Below, piece after piece: positions 38,233 through 46,873 of a stretch of DNA of 51,546 nt. Position numbers and translations under genes: made by a program. Position 1 is the stretch's first letter; every line of letters starts with the position of its first letter. The stretch is from an uncultured Caryophanales bacterium (GTDB taxonomy: Bacteria > Bacillota_I > Bacilli_A > Acholeplasmatales > Anaeroplasmataceae), in the NCBI GenBank assembly GCA_946405105.1, contig CAMJFY010000011.1:1-51546 (forward strand). Direction: 5' to 3'. The notes under the pieces are model-generated. The model was not told where the DNA came from, made no database searches, and worked only from the letters and a program-made list of their open reading frames with translations.

Positions 38233-39063
38233 TTATAACTTTGTTACATTAATTCTCTTAATATTTAAGTATTGAGATTGATATAGATTACTATCTGAGC
38301 ATTCCTTTGTGTTGTTATCAAATGTATATGAATAATCAACAATTGATGCTGCATCATTAAACTCTAAAGCGAAATATGCAAATGCGGTTGTTTCACTTCC
38401 ACTTGCTGTAACTGAATAGTTTGTAGCAACGCTTCCTAAATCATCAGGAGTGATACCATCATTTGTTACATCGTTATCTAAAGGTGAACCAGCATATGTT
38501 ACTGTGATACCAGAAGTTCCAGACACAATTGTTGTAGGATTTGTTGTACATACTCCATAGTTGTAGAACTTAAATGTATCTTCAACCTTATAATCTCCTA
38601 ATGAAACTGTAGAGCCTGAAATGTTATATAAAGTTTTTGAAGCTCCACCTTCATTAACTGTTACTTTATTGTTAACAATGTTATATTTTTTTGTAGATCC
38701 AATTAATACATATCCGTTTGATACAGAAATTGAATTATCAATATCTGACTCAATTCCTGAAAAATCCATATTTAAATTGATATTTCTAGAAGTTGTTATA
38801 ATAATTCTGAAGAAGAAAGAATCTCCAGGTTGAATATTTGAAATTGATAAAGATGTAGTATCAGTCCAAGTCCATGTTTGATTTGAACTATTATAAATAC
38901 CTCTTTGTAATTTAAGTGAAAAATCTTCGTCCTCAGTCTTATCAAAAATTTCTTCTACATGAACTGAATCATTATTATCATTATTGTCTTTTACCTTTTT
39001 ACATGAAACAAATAAGAATAATGCTAAAGAAAACAACATACAAAGCAATAATTTCTTGTTCAT
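38233..39063 (-). CDS. Secreted lipoprotein of unknown function (beta-rich)
   Basis: The protein of about 276 residues has a lipoprotein signal: NKKLLLCMLFSLALFLFVSC, with Cys at residue 20. An acidic Asp/Asn-rich tether follows, then a Ser/Thr-rich, beta-strand-rich domain. The SISNIQPGDSFFFRI segment recalls the 'LKPGDS' strand of camelysin/TasA-type proteins, but other features of that family are not clear, so I leave it unnamed. ATG 39063 has AAGGAGG 7 nt upstream; the GTG at 39069 overlaps that site. A terminator separates it from the thioredoxin-like gene, and no good promoter was found between them. Confidence 0.7.
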   Translation of the reverse strand: MNKKLLLCMLFSLALFLFVSCKKVKDNNDNNDSVHVEEIFDKTEDEDFSLKLQRGIYNSSNQTWTWTDTTSLSISNIQPGDSFFFRIIITTSRNINLNMDFSGIESDIDNSISVSNGYVLIGSTKKYNIVNNKVTVNEGGASKTLYNISGSTVSLGDYKVEDTFKFYNYGVCTTNPTTIVSGTSGITVTYAGSPLDNDVTNDGITPDDLGSVATNYSVTASGSETTAFAYFALEFNDAASIVDYSYTFDNNTKECSDSNLYQSQYLNIKRINVTKL

Positions 39064-39080
39064 ATACACACCTCCTTAAT

Positions 39081-39108
39081 ATAAAAAGCTTAAGTAAAAA
39101 CTTAAGCA
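39081..39108 (-). terminator. Terminator of the thioredoxin-like gene (end of the tmk block)
   Basis: On the minus strand GCTTAAGT-TTTT-ACTTAAGC forms an 8-bp stem followed by TTTTTATATT. It precedes the ribosome site of the lipoprotein gene by only a few bases, so it may also attenuate that gene. Confidence 0.8.
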
Positions 39109-39113
39109 TTATT

Positions 39114-39623
39114 TTACAAAATTCTATCGTAATTTAATTTAGATATTAATTCTCCGATTTTTTGTCTGAAATCCTCAGTCTTATCAGAGTTCATATCTTC
39201 TCTATCATGTAGAACTCCATTTTCTAATAAAAGCTCTGCAGAATAATAGCCAATACAGCTACCATTTCTAATTGCCATATAGAATGGAACACGAATTCTA
39301 GGAATTAATGTATCCTTAACTAATTCAGTAGATTTAAATTGAGATTTTTCTACTATTGCATAATATTTAAGCTTAATCTCTAAACTCTTACAATCTCTTA
39401 AATCTTCTTTTTCACCATAAACATTTGTAAATATAGAATCGTAATTGTAAATACAATCTAATTTATGCTTCTTTGCTTCATCTACAACGATATTTAATAC
39501 ATCGTTACAGTTATCGCACCATTCACCACCAATATAAACTAATCCTGTGTCTAAAGAATCAAATAATCTAATTAATTCATCATAGCTAATCTTTTTTATA
39601 TAGCCGTCATAATTATTGGACAT
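39114..39623 (-). CDS. Thioredoxin-fold protein with a WCDNC active site
   Basis: The 169-residue protein looks like a thioredoxin-fold oxidoreductase. A strand and YIGGEWCDNCNDVLNIVVDEAKK near residues 30-53 place a CxxC motif where thioredoxin has WCGPC. A VPF segment near 120 could supply the cis-proline. A roughly 55-residue helical insertion between them is longer than in thioredoxin, and three further cysteines are scattered. No signal peptide, so cytosolic. It follows rsmI by 4 nt with its own AAGGAG site, the last gene of the tmk-rsmI unit. It may be a dedicated reductase or a bacteriocin-accessory-type Trx protein; the role is unknown. Confidence 0.65.
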   Translation of the reverse strand: MSNNYDGYIKKISYDELIRLFDSLDTGLVYIGGEWCDNCNDVLNIVVDEAKKHKLDCIYNYDSIFTNVYGEKEDLRDCKSLEIKLKYYAIVEKSQFKSTELVKDTLIPRIRVPFYMAIRNGSCIGYYSAELLLENGVLHDREDMNSDKTEDFRQKIGELISKLNYDRIL

Positions 39624-39627
39624 ATTC

Positions 39628-40482
39628 TCATTTCTCCTTATTGTTTTTATATTCAGAATAATTTTTATATAGTTCTTTTTTATCCATGTTTAGCTGTTTT
39701 GCAGCTTCTTTTATTGCTTCGTTAGGCTTGTAGCCTAGCTTTATTAATTCATCAATTCTTTGATTTGGATCTATTTCTTCTTTATCATCTTCAGATTTAT
39801 ATCCATTAACAATTAAAACTATTTCACCCTTTAATTGCTCAAGATTTAATGAATCCTCTAAATTAGTTAAAATATATTCCTCAAATGTTTTAGTTAATTC
39901 TCTCGCAATACAAATCTCTCTATTACCCAAAACATCATACATATCTTTTAATGTATCAGCTAACCTGTGTGGTGCTTCATAAAAGATAATTGTATGATTA
40001 ATATATTTTAAGTCATTTAATTCAGAAATTCTTTTTGTCTTTTTAGAATCAAGAAAACCATAAAATGTATATGGCATTGGTGCTATACCTGATGAAATTA
40101 AAGCACTAATTCCAGCAGACGCTCCAGGGATTGTAGAAACCCTAAGGCCACACGCTCTTGCTTCTTTTACTATTTTATAACCAGGATCTGAAATAACTGG
40201 AAGGCCAGCATCAGATATCAATGCGATATTCATTCCTGATTTAATTTCTTCAACAATATCCTTTGTTTTTATTTCTTGATTAAATTCATGATATGACTCA
40301 AGATGTGTTGATATATTATGATGCTTTAAAAGATTAATAGAATTTCTAGTATCCTCAGCATATATCTTATCAACTGACTTTAAAATTTCGATTGCTCTAA
40401 GGGTAATATCTGACATATTACCAATAGGTGTCGCAACAAGATATAAAATACCTTGGTTTGAATCAAAGCTTCTAATTCTCAT
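39628..40482 (-). CDS. rsmI: 16S rRNA (cytidine1402-2'-O)-methyltransferase
   Basis: RsmI methylates the 2'-OH of C1402 in the decoding centre of 16S rRNA. The 284-residue SAM-dependent tetrapyrrole-methylase-fold protein begins with LYLVATPIGNMSDITLRAIEIL near 12-33, then YAEDTRNSINLL near 40, ALISDAGLPVISDPGY near 88-103, and PGASAGISALISSGI near 118. A C-terminal helical segment (PNEAIKEAAKQLNMDKKELY) is typical. The ATG overlaps the previous stop (TAATG). It corresponds to B. subtilis yabC and sits in the same order between trmN6 and metG. Confidence 0.95.
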   Translation of the reverse strand: MRIRSFDSNQGILYLVATPIGNMSDITLRAIEILKSVDKIYAEDTRNSINLLKHHNISTHLESYHEFNQEIKTKDIVEEIKSGMNIALISDAGLPVISDPGYKIVKEARACGLRVSTIPGASAGISALISSGIAPMPYTFYGFLDSKKTKRISELNDLKYINHTIIFYEAPHRLADTLKDMYDVLGNREICIARELTKTFEEYILTNLEDSLNLEQLKGEIVLIVNGYKSEDDKEEIDPNQRIDELIKLGYKPNEAIKEAAKQLNMDKKELYKNYSEYKNNKEK

Positions 40483-40889
40483 TAGTTTTTAAGAATACGA
40501 ATAGTCTTTTCTCTTAAGTCTCTTTCAGCATATACAACAGAAATTAATTCTCTTCTCTTTTCTGCTGATATTTCTAATTCTTTTTGAATTTTTTCAAGGA
40601 ATAATAATTCTGATGTATTATATAAATCATCTTGCATTGAAATCATAACAAGATTTAAATAAACAACATTTTTAACAACAGGATTAGATGCTTTAAAGAA
40701 TTTAATTGTGTTTTCTGCAGTATCAGTTAAACGGAATGTATATTCATCCTTAACTGGCTCTAATTCTGCCATCATCTTATGTAGTAATCTTTTTTCTACA
40801 TCAGTTGGTTCTCCATCGATATCTACCATGTAGATAGCTAAATCCATAAACTTTAGCATTTCCTTTTTGTTTAATAAACTTAAAAACAT
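40482..40889 (-). CDS. Small TerB-like helical protein
   Basis: The 135-residue protein appears all-helical. Residues 10-45 (EMLKFMDLAIYMVDIDGEPTDVEKRLLHKMMAELE) match the character of the TerB/DjlA N-terminal fold: a hydrophobic helix, the D-x-DGEP turn, then an acidic helix. Further conserved features of TerB cannot be checked by eye. No signal peptide or membrane helix. It lies between trmN6 (6 nt upstream) and rsmI (TAATG overlap), the position of yazA in B. subtilis, although YazA is a GIY-YIG protein and unrelated. Function unknown. Confidence 0.5.
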   Translation of the reverse strand: MFLSLLNKKEMLKFMDLAIYMVDIDGEPTDVEKRLLHKMMAELEPVKDEYTFRLTDTAENTIKFFKASNPVVKNVVYLNLVMISMQDDLYNTSELLFLEKIQKELEISAEKRRELISVVYAERDLREKTIRILKN

Positions 40890-40895
40890 AACTCA

Positions 40896-41627
40896 TCACT
40901 CCTCATAATTATATATTTTTAATACTTCATCAGTCCATTTACCATCATCTTTGTAAACATAAAGTGGTGGTAAGATCCTTAATGATCCTTCACTTCCATC
41001 TTTTATTCCTTCAATTAATAAGTGATTACATTCACTATTCATTTTAGGATAAACAAATTGAATTCTTTTTGGTTCAATTTTATATTTTCTAAAGGTATCA
41101 ATAATTTCTAATAATCTATCTGGTCTATGAACCATTGAAAATCTTCCTTTAGAATTTAAAAGTAAGGATGCTTCTTTAACTATATCATCTAGCTTAGCTA
41201 ATACCTCATGTCTAGCAATAGCCTTTGCATCATTAGGATTTATATTGTTATTCCCAATTTTGAAAAATGGAGGATTACATAAAACTAAATCAAATTTATG
41301 CTTTCCTATTTTTTCATTTATACCAATTAGATTATCATTAATAATTTCAATTTGATTTTCTAAATGATTTCTTTCAATAGACATATTAGCTAGCTTAGCT
41401 ATATATTCTTGTATTTCTACACCTACTATTTTAGCGTTTGTCCTTAATGTTAAATACATAGGTATAGGTGCATTGCCACTACATAAATCACAAATGTTTT
41501 TTACATTTTTATTTATTGTTGCGAAATATGCTAGCAGCATTGAATCTAATGAGAAATTAAATACATCAGGATCCTGACATATTTGATATTTTTCTCTACC
41601 TAGTAGCTCATTCCAAATTAAGGGCAT
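40896..41627 (-). CDS. trmN6: TrmN6-like tRNA adenine N6-methyltransferase (YabB/YfiC family)
   Basis: The 243-residue class I SAM methyltransferase has a motif I ICDLCSGNAPIPMYLTL near residues 43-59 and the catalytic NPPFFK near 117-122, which selects adenine N6. This matches the YfiC/TrmN6 family, which modifies A37 of tRNA1(Val) in E. coli. The Bacillus ortholog YabB sits in the same place. Its start overlaps the ricT reading frame by 20 nt, with GAGGAA as ribosome site inside ricT. Activity on tRNA-Val in this organism is inferred. Confidence 0.9.
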   Translation of the reverse strand: MPLIWNELLGREKYQICQDPDVFNFSLDSMLLAYFATINKNVKNICDLCSGNAPIPMYLTLRTNAKIVGVEIQEYIAKLANMSIERNHLENQIEIINDNLIGINEKIGKHKFDLVLCNPPFFKIGNNNINPNDAKAIARHEVLAKLDDIVKEASLLLNSKGRFSMVHRPDRLLEIIDTFRKYKIEPKRIQFVYPKMNSECNHLLIEGIKDGSEGSLRILPPLYVYKDDGKWTDEVLKIYNYEE

Positions 41628-42498
41628 TGTCTAATTCCTCATCATCTGAATTTTTGTTATTGTTATTATTGTTGTTATTTCCATTCTTTTTATATGATGG
41701 AGTAAATTTAACATCATCAATCTTTAGATATCCAAATGAATTATCTTCATTTTGGTATTTAACCTTAAGATTTTTATTAATAACATCACAAGATAAAACC
41801 TTGGCAGGCCCATTTTCAGTTTCGACAATATCACCAATATCAGGTGCGTGCTTTCTTAATTCTGTATATAAATCATTTTCATAATTAATACAGCATAATA
41901 GCTTTCCACAGTTACCACTAATCTTAACAGGGTTTAATGATAAGCTTTGGTTCTTGGCCATTTTTACAGAAACATTATCAAATTGAGTGATAAATGTTTT
42001 ACAACATACAATTAGACCACAAGGTCCAATTCCACCAAATACCTTAGCGCCATCTCTAGATCCTACCTGACGAAGCTCAATTCTAGTATGATATATTTCA
42101 GCTAAATCCTTAACTAAATCTCTAAAATCAATTCTTCCTTCAGATTCAAAATAGATAATTAGCTTTGATTTATCTAAAGTATATTCAGCCTCTAATATCT
42201 TAATCTCAAGATTATGATTTTTAGCGAACTTCTTAGTGTTTTTAATTATCTCTTCTTGTTCTTCTTTATTTTTTTCGTAATTTTTAATGTCCTCTTGGGT
42301 AGCGATTCTAACTATGTTTTTTAATTCTGATGTTAGGCTCTTTTCGTTAAGATTAAAAATCTCACCAACACAGTAGCCCATTTCCAATCCTCTGATGGTA
42401 TTAACTACTACCTTGTCTCCATCCTTAACATCATATTTATCAACGCCAAAAAAATATCTTTTTCCAACAGGCTTAAATTGTACCTTAATAGTTCTCAT
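41608..42498 (-). CDS. ricT: RicT/YaaT (PSP1 domain protein)
   Basis: RicT (YaaT) belongs to the RicAFT complex, which with RNase Y governs mRNA processing in B. subtilis. The PSP1 core is at about 1-190, and the Fe-S-linked cysteines are seen in GGIGPCGLIVCCKTF near 157-171 and GNCGKLLCCINYE near 195-207. The C-terminus is a low-complexity Asn-rich tail, then DDEELDNALNLE. The 296-residue protein starts at an ATG after AGAGG. It overlaps trmN6. RicA and RicF partners are not in this window. Confidence 0.94.
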   Translation of the reverse strand: MRTIKVQFKPVGKRYFFGVDKYDVKDGDKVVVNTIRGLEMGYCVGEIFNLNEKSLTSELKNIVRIATQEDIKNYEKNKEEQEEIIKNTKKFAKNHNLEIKILEAEYTLDKSKLIIYFESEGRIDFRDLVKDLAEIYHTRIELRQVGSRDGAKVFGGIGPCGLIVCCKTFITQFDNVSVKMAKNQSLSLNPVKISGNCGKLLCCINYENDLYTELRKHAPDIGDIVETENGPAKVLSCDVINKNLKVKYQNEDNSFGYLKIDDVKFTPSYKKNGNNNNNNNNKNSDDEELDNALNLE

Positions 42499-42505
42499 AA
42501 AACCT

Positions 42506-43480
42506 CTATATAATCTTAGTAATCAACTCATGGAATACATTTTTAGCTGTTACATTACTTTTTAATTTAGAAAATAGAGAAAGAGTCATTTCAAGCCTAT
42601 CTCTAAGCATTCCCTCATTCTTTTTTCTATATGTGATAATTTTATCACATAATGGGTATAAAATCAAACTAGCTTTGTCGTCACCACAAATATTCGCATC
42701 CTCTAAAAATAGCATATACCATGTTAATAAAATTTTTAAATTTTCAGAGTTAGAATAAATAGATAAATGATTTAAATAATAATAAATTGTATCCTTTTGT
42801 TTAGAAATATTTATCAAATCTAAAAATGATTCTTTAAATGTCACAAAATTATTATTATTTATTATTTCTACTGCCTCATCTGGATTATTAGTTAAGGCTG
42901 TAGCTAATATGCTAGATAATTCATCATATCCCATATCAGATACTATCTTAGCTCTATCTGCGTGATTAATAGCACTAAAATGAATATTTATACATCTAGA
43001 TTTAATTGTAGAAACTACATTAGATAGCTCTTTTGCAATAAAAATACCAATTGTTGGTGTTTTATTAATTGGCTCCTCAATAAATTTTAATAATGAATTT
43101 TGGGCAGCCAATGTTGCAGTATCGATGCCATCTACAATATAAATTCTTGTTCCATCAACTAATGATGTTTTAGAAAATTCTTCTTGTAGATCTACTACCT
43201 GCTCCTTAACGATTCCCTTCTTATCCTCAGCGATACCTATATAATCAACATTCATATGATTCTTTGTTAATATTGTTTTACAAACATCACATTCTAGACA
43301 TCCACCATTTGGACAATATAGCAACGTAGCAAGGGCGTAGGCCATTTCCTTCTTTCCAGTGCCTTCCTCTCCATAAAAAAGGTAAGCATGGCTTAAGCGA
43401 TCATTTGCTTTAGCTTTTTTTAAAACATTAAAAATATTTTCTTGTGTTTTAATTACCTTTTTTATATCCAAACAAAACAC
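42506..43480 (-). CDS. holB: DNA polymerase III delta' subunit
   Basis: HolB is part of the clamp loader. The 324-residue AAA+ protein has the P-loop-like GEEGTGKKEMA near 37-47. A zinc module follows with cysteines at about 56, 61, 64 and 67 (CPNGGCLECDVC). Sensor-1-like 'LLKFIEEP' (near 133) and the SRC motif, STIKSRCINI (near 162), follow. The frame opens with GTG at 43480, sharing one base with the tmk stop (TAGTG). The ribosome site GAAGGG is closer than usual, so an internal TTG a few codons on is an alternative. It lies between tmk and ricT as in B. subtilis. Confidence 0.93.
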   Translation of the reverse strand: MFCLDIKKVIKTQENIFNVLKKAKANDRLSHAYLFYGEEGTGKKEMAYALATLLYCPNGGCLECDVCKTILTKNHMNVDYIGIAEDKKGIVKEQVVDLQEEFSKTSLVDGTRIYIVDGIDTATLAAQNSLLKFIEEPINKTPTIGIFIAKELSNVVSTIKSRCINIHFSAINHADRAKIVSDMGYDELSSILATALTNNPDEAVEIINNNNFVTFKESFLDLINISKQKDTIYYYLNHLSIYSNSENLKILLTWYMLFLEDANICGDDKASLILYPLCDKIITYRKKNEGMLRDRLEMTLSLFSKLKSNVTAKNVFHELITKII

Positions 43481-44112
43481 TACCCTTCAATATATTTTAA
43501 AACTATATTAATACATTCCTCTACTACATCAGCTAATGGCTTATTTCCATCAACTTTTACAATTCTATCAGGATACATTTTTAATACCTCATGATATCCT
43601 TTATAAACCATTTCATGGAATTTTTGATTTTCCTGATCTAATCTATCACATTTTCCATCTCTATCAGAATTACCCATTCTCTTTAGGGCTACATCTGGAG
43701 TAACATCAATGAAAATAGTTAATTCAGGTAAATAATCTAAGGCAAATGAATTAACCTTTAATACATTATCCATTCCAAGACCTCTAGCGTATCCTTGATA
43801 TGCTAGACTTGAATCTAGGAATCTATCACATATTACAATCTTGTTTTCCTTAATCGCAGGAATAACTTTTTGAGTTAAATGCTGCATACGGCTTGCGGCA
43901 TATAATAATGCCTCACATTCAGGTGTCATATCAGTATTCTTTACATCTAATATTAGGTTTCTAATATCTTCTGCAATTCTAATGCCGCCTGGCTCTCTTG
44001 TTGTAATATATTTAATATTCTTTTCATCAAATATTTTGCATAGAGCGTTGATAACAGTTGTTTTACCACTACATTCTCCGCCCTCAAAAGTAATAAAGCC
44101 CTTCATTTTCAT
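43480..44112 (-). CDS. tmk: Thymidylate kinase
   Basis: Tmk phosphorylates dTMP to dTDP. The roughly 210-residue protein starts KGFITFEGGECSGKTT with the P-loop at 10-18, has TTREPGG near 40, the DR-x motif ICDRFLDSSLAYQGYARG near 90-107, and a LID with RDGKCDRLDQE near 150. ATG 44112 has GGAG 8 nt upstream; the longer frame to 44133 would make the SD part of the coding region. It is first in the operon tmk-holB-ricT-trmN6-TerB-like-rsmI-Trx-like. Confidence 0.95.
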   Translation of the reverse strand: MKMKGFITFEGGECSGKTTVINALCKIFDEKNIKYITTREPGGIRIAEDIRNLILDVKNTDMTPECEALLYAASRMQHLTQKVIPAIKENKIVICDRFLDSSLAYQGYARGLGMDNVLKVNSFALDYLPELTIFIDVTPDVALKRMGNSDRDGKCDRLDQENQKFHEMVYKGYHEVLKMYPDRIVKVDGNKPLADVVEECINIVLKYIEG

Positions 44113-44141
44113 AATTATTTCTCCATAAAACATTTGATTAT

Positions 44142-44170
44142 ATTATACAACGAAAATGAATATCTTTAAA
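44142..44170 (-). promoter_or_regulatory. Promoter of the tmk operon
   Basis: On the minus strand -35 TTTAAA (44165-44170), 17 nt, then -10 TATAAT (44142-44147), about 30 nt before the tmk ATG. Confidence 0.5.
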
Positions 44171-44189
44171 GAATTTATTATATATAATA

Positions 44190-44222
44190 AAAAAAGAAAA
44201 AATGGGATAATTAAATCCCATT
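44190..44222 (-). terminator. Terminator of the ecf-truA operon
   Basis: AATGGGAT and ATCCCATT form an 8-bp stem with a 6-nt loop (44201-44222), followed on the minus strand by TTTTTC and TTTTTTTATT. It lies behind truA and ahead of the tmk promoter. Confidence 0.85.
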
Positions 44223-44257
44223 AAAAATCATATTTTTTCTTTCGATTATTAAGCTAA

Positions 44258-44986
44258 TTAATAATTAACCTTGTATAGATATAATCCGCATCCAGGTGCT
44301 ACCTTATGGCTTATTTTTGGATCACATTTTTCTAATACATCTAATATTAATTCTTTACTAGAAAAGCCTCTTCCAATATCTATTAAAGCACCCATCATTC
44401 TTCTTACCTGATATTTTAAAAAGCCTGTGCCCACGAATACAAATTCTAATTTATCTTCATATTTATTAATATATGCTTCATATATTGTCTTATTTGTATC
44501 CTTTCTCTCATCTATTTGAGCTGAGGCAAAGCCTTTAAAATTATGTGTTCCTATAAATAATTTAATAGCTTCATCCATCAAAGATACATTTAAATTTGTA
44601 ATATGTGGCATATATCTAATTGTCAAAGGATTATATTTGCCGATATTAATATAATATCTATATTCCTTTGATTTAGCACTAAATCTAGCATGAAAATCAT
44701 CATCTACATGCTTAACATCCATGATATGTATATCATCTGGTAAAAAGGCATTGATTCCTCTCATTATTCCACTATCAGGAAGATCCTTTTCATAATCAAA
44801 ATGAAATACCTGGCCTATGGCATGAACATATCTATCAGTTCTTCCTGATGGATATATTTTTATTTCATCACCTAGCATTTTCTTTAATGCTTCCTCTATA
44901 CATAGCTCAATAGTGTTTTCGTTATCTTGTACCTGAAAGCCCATATAATTATAGCCGTCATATGAAACAATACATTTATATCTCAT
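44258..44986 (-). CDS. truA: tRNA pseudouridine(38-40) synthase
   Basis: TruA makes pseudouridine at positions 38-40 of tRNAs. The 242-residue protein starts MRYKCIVSYDGYNYMGFQ and has the catalytic Asp in SGRTDRYVHAIGQV at about residue 51. Further family features are FHARFSAKSKEYRYYI near 93 and FLKYQVRRMMGALIDIG near 195-211. The ATG at 44986 shares bases with the ecfT stop (TGATG), so the two are likely coupled. The longer frame to 45049 is only the ecfT overlap. ecfA1-ecfA2-ecfT-truA is a conserved order in Bacillota. Confidence 0.95.
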   Translation of the reverse strand: MRYKCIVSYDGYNYMGFQVQDNENTIELCIEEALKKMLGDEIKIYPSGRTDRYVHAIGQVFHFDYEKDLPDSGIMRGINAFLPDDIHIMDVKHVDDDFHARFSAKSKEYRYYINIGKYNPLTIRYMPHITNLNVSLMDEAIKLFIGTHNFKGFASAQIDERKDTNKTIYEAYINKYEDKLEFVFVGTGFLKYQVRRMMGALIDIGRGFSSKELILDVLEKCDPKISHKVAPGCGLYLYKVNY

Positions 44987-46008
44987 CAATAGACACCTAC
45001 CATATGTAAAATAACTGCCACATACATACCAATAACTACAAATAAGCAAAAGAAATCAATAAATCTAAACTTTAAATCATCAATTTTAGTTCTAGGCGCA
45101 CCAATGACATATCCTCTCGCTTCCATTGCGTTAGATAGCTCATCTGCCCTCTTAAATGATATGACAAACATTGGAACTAATAATGCGATTATTTGGTTTG
45201 CCTTATCCTTTAGGCTTCCCTCATTAAAATCAACACCACGAGATGCCTGTGCTGCCATTATCTTTCTACTTTCACCTAATAATGTAGGAATAAATCTTAA
45301 TGTTAATGATACAAGCATTGCGAAAATACCAACTGGAATCTTAAATAGCTTTAATGGTGATAATAACCATTCTAAGCCTTGATTAATATCCATTGACATA
45401 GTTGTTAATGTTAAAAGCTGAGTAATAGATACCATCAATACTATTCTTAAGAAAATAAATCCACTCTTATTTAAACCTGCTTGATATATTTCAAAATCGA
45501 AATTAGTCCATTTCATATTATCAAATGGCCATACCCAAGCATATTTAAATCCTGTATCTACAAATGGATTTTTCCATAATACTATAAATCCTAAGGCAAT
45601 GATTAATAAGAATAATATTGTTTTAAAAGGAATATATTTTTTTATAACAAAATATAATACTAATAATCCAATAATTATTAATAGCTGCCATAATCCAAAT
45701 TGCATATTAAATGTATATACCGGATTAGGACTTTCAACAGTTCCTTTGGTATATATTAGCTGTAATAATACAGTAAACATCAACAAAAACAATATTGCCC
45801 TTAAGCTTTTTATTATTTTAAAGATTGATATTCTTGTTGAAATAACAATTAAAATAAATACACCTAAGGCTATTACCATTGTTAATAAATCTTGAATTAA
45901 GAATACTAATACAATTAATAATATTGTTAAGAATATCTTAGTTCTAGGATCTAGCTTATAAATCCAGCTTTTTCCTGGAATATATTGACCGAAGGTTATG
46001 TTATTCAT
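44986..46008 (-). CDS. ecfT: Energy-coupling factor transporter transmembrane protein EcfT
   Basis: EcfT is the membrane scaffold of the ECF vitamin transporters; it couples the two ATPases to interchangeable S components. The 340-residue protein has several hydrophobic helices. An extended set near 80-140 includes a 'YFVIKKYIPFKTILFLLIIALGFIVLW' segment and makes it longer than the usual 265 residues. The coupling-helix motifs AAQASRGVDF (near 255) and AMEARGY (near 293), each with Ala-Arg-Gly or a close variant, are clear. The start overlaps the ecfA2 stop by 8 nt. No S component is in the window. Confidence 0.92.
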   Translation of the reverse strand: MNNITFGQYIPGKSWIYKLDPRTKIFLTILLIVLVFLIQDLLTMVIALGVFILIVISTRISIFKIIKSLRAILFLLMFTVLLQLIYTKGTVESPNPVYTFNMQFGLWQLLIIIGLLVLYFVIKKYIPFKTILFLLIIALGFIVLWKNPFVDTGFKYAWVWPFDNMKWTNFDFEIYQAGLNKSGFIFLRIVLMVSITQLLTLTTMSMDINQGLEWLLSPLKLFKIPVGIFAMLVSLTLRFIPTLLGESRKIMAAQASRGVDFNEGSLKDKANQIIALLVPMFVISFKRADELSNAMEARGYVIGAPRTKIDDLKFRFIDFFCLFVVIGMYVAVILHMVGVY

Positions 46009-46873
46009 TGTTCTTAACCTCCGTAATATTCTCTAATTTTTTTAATAATTCATCTAAGGTATATGTATCATAGGAAATACCTAAATTTAATTTTTCATTT
46101 AGGTAATCAATTAATTCTAATACCTCTGGCTTAGCAAGTGAATTATTCTTATAAATATCACTATTAAATAATTCTTCTTTGCTGCCATCATATGTAATCT
46201 TACCATCATTTAATACTACTACTCTAGTAGCATATTGATAAACAATATTCATATCATGAGTAATCATAATAATAGTTTTATTAGTCTTTTTATGAATATT
46301 GTAGAATAATTCCATTATTTCTTCCTGGCCACGAGGATCTAATCCTCTTGTAGGCTCATCTAATAATAAAATATCTGGTTCATATGCTAGAATACCAGCA
46401 ATAGCTGCCTTTCTCATTTGTCCACCAGACAAATTAAAAGGTGATTTATCTAATAGCTTTTCAATATTTAATAGCTTAGCTACCTCTATTGCTTTAGCTT
46501 TAGCATCCTCTTTATTCATACCAAAATTTGTTGGAGCAAACATAATATCTTTTAATACTGTTTCTTCAAATAATTGATATTCAGGGAATTGGAAAACAAA
46601 ACCAACTCTTTTTCTAACATTTTTTAATTTTGGATTTTTTCTTTGCTTAGGTGTAATAACATAATCAAAGATTTCTACATTACCTCTAGATGGAAGCTTT
46701 AATGCATTCATATGCTGCATTAATGTAGATTTGCCTGATCCTGTCTTTCCTACTAAAGCAACAAATTCATTCTTTTCATTAATGTCTAAAGATATATTAT
46801 CAAGGGCTATATTTATATCCTTTTTCTTTAATCCCCTATAGAAATGGCTTACTTCTTTAAATGATATTCCCAT
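46001..46873 (-). CDS. ecfA2: ECF transporter ATP-binding protein EcfA2
   Basis: This is the second ATPase of the ECF module. Residues 39-50 carry the Walker A GKTGSGKSTLM. The Q-loop QFPEYQLF, the signature NLSGGQMRKAAIAGILA near 143-159 and Walker B ILLLDEPTRGLDP near 163-175 follow. The 'SGGQMRK' variant and the longer C-terminal helix are typical of EcfA2. The start overlaps the ecfA1 end by 25 nt; no strong SD is visible before it, so coupling is likely. Confidence 0.94.
   Translation of the reverse strand: MGISFKEVSHFYRGLKKKDINIALDNISLDINEKNEFVALVGKTGSGKSTLMQHMNALKLPSRGNVEIFDYVITPKQRKNPKLKNVRKRVGFVFQFPEYQLFEETVLKDIMFAPTNFGMNKEDAKAKAIEVAKLLNIEKLLDKSPFNLSGGQMRKAAIAGILAYEPDILLLDEPTRGLDPRGQEEIMELFYNIHKKTNKTIIMITHDMNIVYQYATRVVVLNDGKITYDGSKEELFNSDIYKNNSLAKPEVLELIDYLNEKLNLGISYDTYTLDELLKKLENITEVKNNE

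Noticed and set aside
41627-41884. Plus-strand frame in ricT with a Leu-rich run
   Set aside because: The Leu run is the antisense of the Asn-rich tail, not a membrane segment; ricT on the minus strand is well supported.
45599-45895. Plus-strand frame inside ecfT
   Set aside because: It lies fully within a well-supported membrane protein gene and has no ribosome site.
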